From assembly GCF_029868855.1 (NCBI RefSeq), contig NZ_JARWOV010000174.1:1-46647 (forward strand): a stretch of DNA of 46,647 bases, in the 5' to 3' direction. Below are positions 43,633 to 46,647 of the stretch, piece after piece. Each line of letters begins with the position of its first letter. Position 1 is the first letter of the stretch. The position numbers were made by a program, and so were the translations under genes. The notes beneath the pieces were generated by a model. It ran no database searches, was not told where the DNA came from, and saw only the letters and a list, made by a program, of their open reading frames with translations. Source of the stretch: Nocardia carnea. GTDB lineage: Bacteria; Actinomycetota; Actinomycetes; Mycobacteriales; Mycobacteriaceae.

Positions 43633-45420
43633 TCAGTAGCCGTCCGGGAGAGCGGCCAGCATATCGCGGGTCACCGCTACGGCGTTATCCGAGCTACCGC
43701 CCTTGACCAGCAACGTTGCGAACGCCAGGTCACCGCGGTAGCCGACGAACCAGGAATGTGAACCGCCGGCCACCTCCGCCTCCCCGGTTTTACCGAACAC
43801 CTCACCCTGATCGGCGATCCGGTTGGCGGTTCCGGTGAGTACCACGTCGCGCATCATCGCCCGCAATCCGTCCACGACCGCCGGATCCGGTGTCGGCCGC
43901 GGCCCGTCGGCGACGGTATCGCGGCCGGCGATCAGATACGGGGTCGGCGCGCTGCCGTGGGCGATCGTCGCGGCCAGCAACGCCATACCGAAGGGGCTGA
44001 CCACCACCCGCCCCTGCCCTATTCCGTCCTCGGTCCGCTGGGTGCGATCTTCGGAAACGGGTACGGAACCGGAATAGGTCGGTAGACCGGGAATCGCGTA
44101 ATCCGGGCCGATCCCGAATGCTGCCGCCGTCTCCGAAAGTGCGGTGGCCGGCAATCGGCTGGCCAATTCGGCGAACGATGTGTTGCAGGAACGCGCATAG
44201 GCGGTCGACAGTTCGACATTCCCGACCGTGAAACCGTTGTAGTTCGGAATCAGGCGTTCACCGATGGTTATTGCGCTCGGACACGCCACCACGGTGTCCG
44301 GAGTGGCCAGACCACCGGAGATCGCGGCGGCAGCGGTCACCGTTTTGAACACCGATCCCGGCGGATACTGACCGATGGTGGCCACCGGGCCGTCGCGGTC
44401 GGCAGCGGCGTTCTGCGCGACCGCGAGGATGCCGCCGGTGGACGGTTCGAGCACCACCATCATGGTCTGTTCCCGGCGGCCGTCGACCGCCCGTTGGGCG
44501 GCGTTCTGCACCCACCGGTCCACACTCAACGTGAACGACGGTGCCGGCTGTGCGGCCACCTCGTGCAGCACACCGGTCTCCGCGCCGCCCTCGTTGCGGG
44601 CGACCACGCGCCAGCCGGCCCGGCCGTGCACATCGTCGATCACGGCCTGCCGAACCTGCGCCATCAGGTCGGGAGCGAACTTCCGATCGGCAGGGGTCAG
44701 ATCCCATTCCTGGGTGACCCGCACCCCCGGTAGACCGATGAGCCGCGGACCGGCCCGGCCGAACTCGGTTTCGTTCAGCACGATCACCGTGTACACGCCG
44801 TCGGCGGCACGGGCGGAATCCAGGATCCGCTCCGGGGTCAGCCGGTCGTCGATATCGATCAACGCCCGCGAGACCGCCGCCGCCACCTGCCGCGGTTCCG
44901 CGCTTCCCGCGGCGTCGAATGTAACCCGCGAAACTGTGCCCGGTATCAGCACATCACTACCGGACTGTTCGTTCACCCGGGCACCGGGCGCCTGGCGAAC
45001 CGACAATGCCATGGCCTGGGTGTCGCCGAGCCGGGGATGCATGGCCGATCCGCTCCACCGGACGGTCCAGCCGCCACCGCTGCGCACGAGCGGCAGCTGC
45101 CCGGTGTAGGACCAGCTACGTCCACCGCCCAGCCGCCATTCGTAGGTGTAGTCGACGGTTGCGGTATCACCGGTGATCCGGGCCGCACCGGAGTGGGCGC
45201 GCAATTCCTCGGCACCCAGTTCCTCCCATACGGATACGAGTGCGGGCCGGGCTTTCTCGGGACGGGTCGTGTGTGCGGCGGCTTCGTCGAGGTCGCGGGC
45301 TGCAAAGGCCTCGAGGAAGCCGTCGGCCGCGGTGATCGGTCCCGCGGACCCGCCGAGACAGGCGGTCGTGGCGAAAGCGAGCACCGCGACCGCGACTACG
45401 AGTACCGGACGGACCGTCAT
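43633..45420 (-). CDS. Class B penicillin-binding lipoprotein (Rv2864c / PbpLipo-like)
   Basis: A 595-residue peptidoglycan transpeptidase anchored as a lipoprotein (signal VLVVAVAVLAFATTAC with a TTAC-type lipobox). Order: NTF2-like MecA_N domain (about 30-150), PBP dimerisation domain (about 160-310), transpeptidase (about 330-595). Active-site motifs are intact: SxxK in QYPPGSVFKTVTAAAA, SxN in RSCNTSFAELA, and KTG in GEVFGKTGEAE. It should be targeted by beta-lactams. ATG 45420 is chosen; TACGAT lies 8 bases upstream, and the upstream extension looks non-coding. It is in the same order as in M. tuberculosis (Rv2864c, then Rv2867c). Confidence 0.92.
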   Translation of the reverse strand: MTVRPVLVVAVAVLAFATTACLGGSAGPITAADGFLEAFAARDLDEAAAHTTRPEKARPALVSVWEELGAEELRAHSGAARITGDTATVDYTYEWRLGGGRSWSYTGQLPLVRSGGGWTVRWSGSAMHPRLGDTQAMALSVRQAPGARVNEQSGSDVLIPGTVSRVTFDAAGSAEPRQVAAAVSRALIDIDDRLTPERILDSARAADGVYTVIVLNETEFGRAGPRLIGLPGVRVTQEWDLTPADRKFAPDLMAQVRQAVIDDVHGRAGWRVVARNEGGAETGVLHEVAAQPAPSFTLSVDRWVQNAAQRAVDGRREQTMMVVLEPSTGGILAVAQNAAADRDGPVATIGQYPPGSVFKTVTAAAAISGGLATPDTVVACPSAITIGERLIPNYNGFTVGNVELSTAYARSCNTSFAELASRLPATALSETAAAFGIGPDYAIPGLPTYSGSVPVSEDRTQRTEDGIGQGRVVVSPFGMALLAATIAHGSAPTPYLIAGRDTVADGPRPTPDPAVVDGLRAMMRDVVLTGTANRIADQGEVFGKTGEAEVAGGSHSWFVGYRGDLAFATLLVKGGSSDNAVAVTRDMLAALPDGY

Positions 45421-45615
45421 CGGGCCCGATCGTAGCGGCCGGGAGCCGGTGTTCACTTGCGGCGCACCGGGTTCTGCCCGGACTGGGGTGCGGCGGCACT
45501 GCTCCCGCCGTACCGGCACCCGGATCGGCCGTGGCCGTGCCGATTGCCGCCACCACCGTGCCCGATTTCGGCCGGCGCGCCGACAGTCCGGTCGGTCGGC
45601 CGGCCCCGGCCCGGC

Positions 45616-46479
45616 TCAGTCCAGCAGTACCGTTGCGAAGGTCGCGATCTGCCGGAAACCGACCGCGCGGTATGCCTTCCGGGCGATCTCGTTGTAGTCG
45701 TTGACGTACAGGCTGGCCGTGCGCCCGGTGGCGACCACCGCGTTCGCCACAGCGGCCGTTCCTGCGGTACCCAGGCCTCGCCCGCGGTGCTCCGGATGGA
45801 CCCATACGCCCTGGATCTGGCCGGTACGCCGGGACATCGCCCCCACTTCGGCCTTGTAGGCGACTTCGCCGTCGACGAACCGGGCCCAGGCCCGGCCGGC
45901 CTCGATCAAGCCGGCGACCCGGCGACGGTAGCCGCGGCCGCCGTCACCGGCGCGCGGATCCACCCCCACCTCTTCGATGAACATGGCGATGGCGGCCGCC
46001 AGGTAACGGTCCAGTTCGCCGGGACGCACCTGGCGGACCTCCGGGTCGGCCGCGGCGACGGCGGTCCCGGTGAGCGCCAGCAACGGTTGGTCTGCGCGCA
46101 GCTCCCGCTCCGGGCCCCAGTGATCGGCGAGCATCTCCCACAGGGGTAGCGCGAGTTCCCGGCGGCCGACGACCGAGGAACACATCCGTGGCCAGCGCAG
46201 GGCGCGGTCGGCGAAGGCACGGATGGCCTCGCGGTCACCGCGCAACGGGATCAGATTGACGCCGGAGAAACACAGCGATTCGGCCGGTCCGCCGTGGCTC
46301 CACAGTTCGCCTTGACCGTACCGGTTGTCCAGACCGTATTCCTGTAGCCGGGCGGCGACCATACAGGCCGCCACCGGGTCCTCGTCGAGCACCCTGAGCA
46401 CCTGTCCCAGGTCCCGCTTGGCGAGCTGGCGCGCGGGAACGTATTTCGCGCGCCGGGTCGGCTCCAGCAGACTCCGCAC
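45616..46479 (-). CDS. GNAT acetyltransferase with N-terminal DUF4081-like domain (Rv2867c-like)
   Basis: A 287-residue protein. The N-terminal half (about 10-140; LAKRDLGQVLRVLDEDPVAA and ELWSHGGPAESLCFSGVNLI) matches DUF4081, and the C-terminal half is a GNAT domain with the acetyl-CoA loop in GVWVHPEHRGRGLGTAGTAA and a NDYNEIARKAYRAVGF end. The acceptor is unknown. The GTG at 46479 follows a TAG directly in the same frame, so it is the longest possible start; a later start is conceivable but less likely because the N-terminal residues are basic and typical. In M. tuberculosis ispG precedes this gene; it is not visible here. Confidence 0.85.
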   Translation of the reverse strand: MRSLLEPTRRAKYVPARQLAKRDLGQVLRVLDEDPVAACMVAARLQEYGLDNRYGQGELWSHGGPAESLCFSGVNLIPLRGDREAIRAFADRALRWPRMCSSVVGRRELALPLWEMLADHWGPERELRADQPLLALTGTAVAAADPEVRQVRPGELDRYLAAAIAMFIEEVGVDPRAGDGGRGYRRRVAGLIEAGRAWARFVDGEVAYKAEVGAMSRRTGQIQGVWVHPEHRGRGLGTAGTAAVANAVVATGRTASLYVNDYNEIARKAYRAVGFRQIATFATVLLD

Positions 46480-46647
46480 CTAGTACAGCCTGCCATGAAG
46501 TGCGGCCACGCGATACGGATATCCCGAAAGCGCGTGCCGCGGCGGTCCCACCGGGGCAGCGGTGATCCCGAGAAGCGCCCACACCGCCGAGGTCCACGAT
46601 GTTGTTCTGGAAACCCGCCGAACGGCCCAGGAGTTCGATGTAGTCGG
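46480..46647. other. Right edge, unresolved reading frame
   Basis: About 168 bases before the GNAT start. No ispG C-terminus is recognisable. Two open frames compete: minus strand with DYIELLGRSAGFQNNIVDLG, and plus strand from GTG 46562 with HTAEVHDVVLETRRTAQEF. Both have fair third-position G/C. I cannot decide between the end of a minus-strand gene and the start of a divergent plus-strand gene without the next bases. Confidence 0.3.

Noticed and set aside
45473..45502. Imperfect hairpin between the GNAT and PBP genes
   Set aside because: The stem is broken, the distance from the GNAT stop is about 110 bases, and a GC-rich background makes chance likely.

Overview
The window is high-GC actinobacterial DNA, most likely from Nocardia or a close relative (Nocardiaceae). 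The evidence is strong G/C preference at third codon positions, GTG and TTG starts, a DUF4254 protein of the kind common in Nocardia, and a backbone that follows the Mycobacterium tuberculosis order Rv2839c-Rv2867c as I remember it: infB, ylxR, nusA, rimP, Rv2843/Rv2844-like genes, proS, efpA, cysG, cobB, cobO, Mg-chelatase, GNAT, mqo, Rv2854-like hydrolase, mapB, Rv2864c-like PBP, Rv2867c-like GNAT. The genus is an inference; no rRNA is present. I see no tRNA, rRNA, insertion sequence, prophage or CRISPR array.

Layout. 1-3094 (minus): translation/transcription operon rimP-nusA-ylxR-infB, with infB cut by the left edge. 3347-4344 (plus): a lipoprotein-like protein and a ferritin-like DUF4439 protein, overlapping by 4 bases. 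4453-12249: an accessory block with a Pro-rich protein, a large membrane protein, an acidic small protein, a divergent oxidoreductase/SDR pair around an exact KstR-type operator, a TetR gene, an SDR without its catalytic Tyr, and a second TetR gene with twin operators and a small divergent ORF. 12462-14219 (minus): proS. 14580-17730 (plus): an ectoine-type ABC importer ehuBCDA behind a very AT-rich upstream region, then yaaA. 18588-21347: cysG (siroheme/precorrin-2) and efpA. 21440-25109: a PPOX-fold protein, a DUF305 protein, and an APH-family kinase paired with a DUF7064-like protein. 25138-29971 (minus): cobalamin genes cobE-like, cobB, cobO and a fused ChlI/ChlD chelatase. 30477-32581 (minus): GNAT and mqo. 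32980-34668: a lysophospholipase-like hydrolase and a convergent alpha/beta-hydrolase-like protein with no nucleophile. 34779-37264 (minus): cobQ coupled to mapB. 37348-43613: a GntR regulator, a DUF4254 protein, a long non-coding stretch with repeats, an XRE/DUF5753 regulator, an amino-acid permease, an ImmA/IrrE-like protein lacking its catalytic Glu, nitrobindin and a small secreted protein. 43633-46479 (minus): a class B PBP lipoprotein and a GNAT.

How it fits together. Five loci supply tetrapyrrole/cobalamin steps: cysG makes precorrin-2, cobE/cobB/cobO and the chelatase-like protein handle mid-pathway and cobalt/adenosylation steps, and cobQ amidates. The KstR-type box suggests that the 7780 and 8980 genes belong to sterol catabolism. 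Several genes (map, the Mg-chelatase, the 9782 TetR, the 32980 hydrolase, probably the 3347 gene) have a TANNNT-type -10 about 6 bases before the start codon, the usual sign of leaderless transcripts in actinobacteria. I did not find a clearly new multi-gene system. The best leads are the KstR-box pair, the 11.3-12.2 kb TetR switch with its tiny divergent ORF, three predicted pseudo-enzymes, and the APH/DUF7064 pair.
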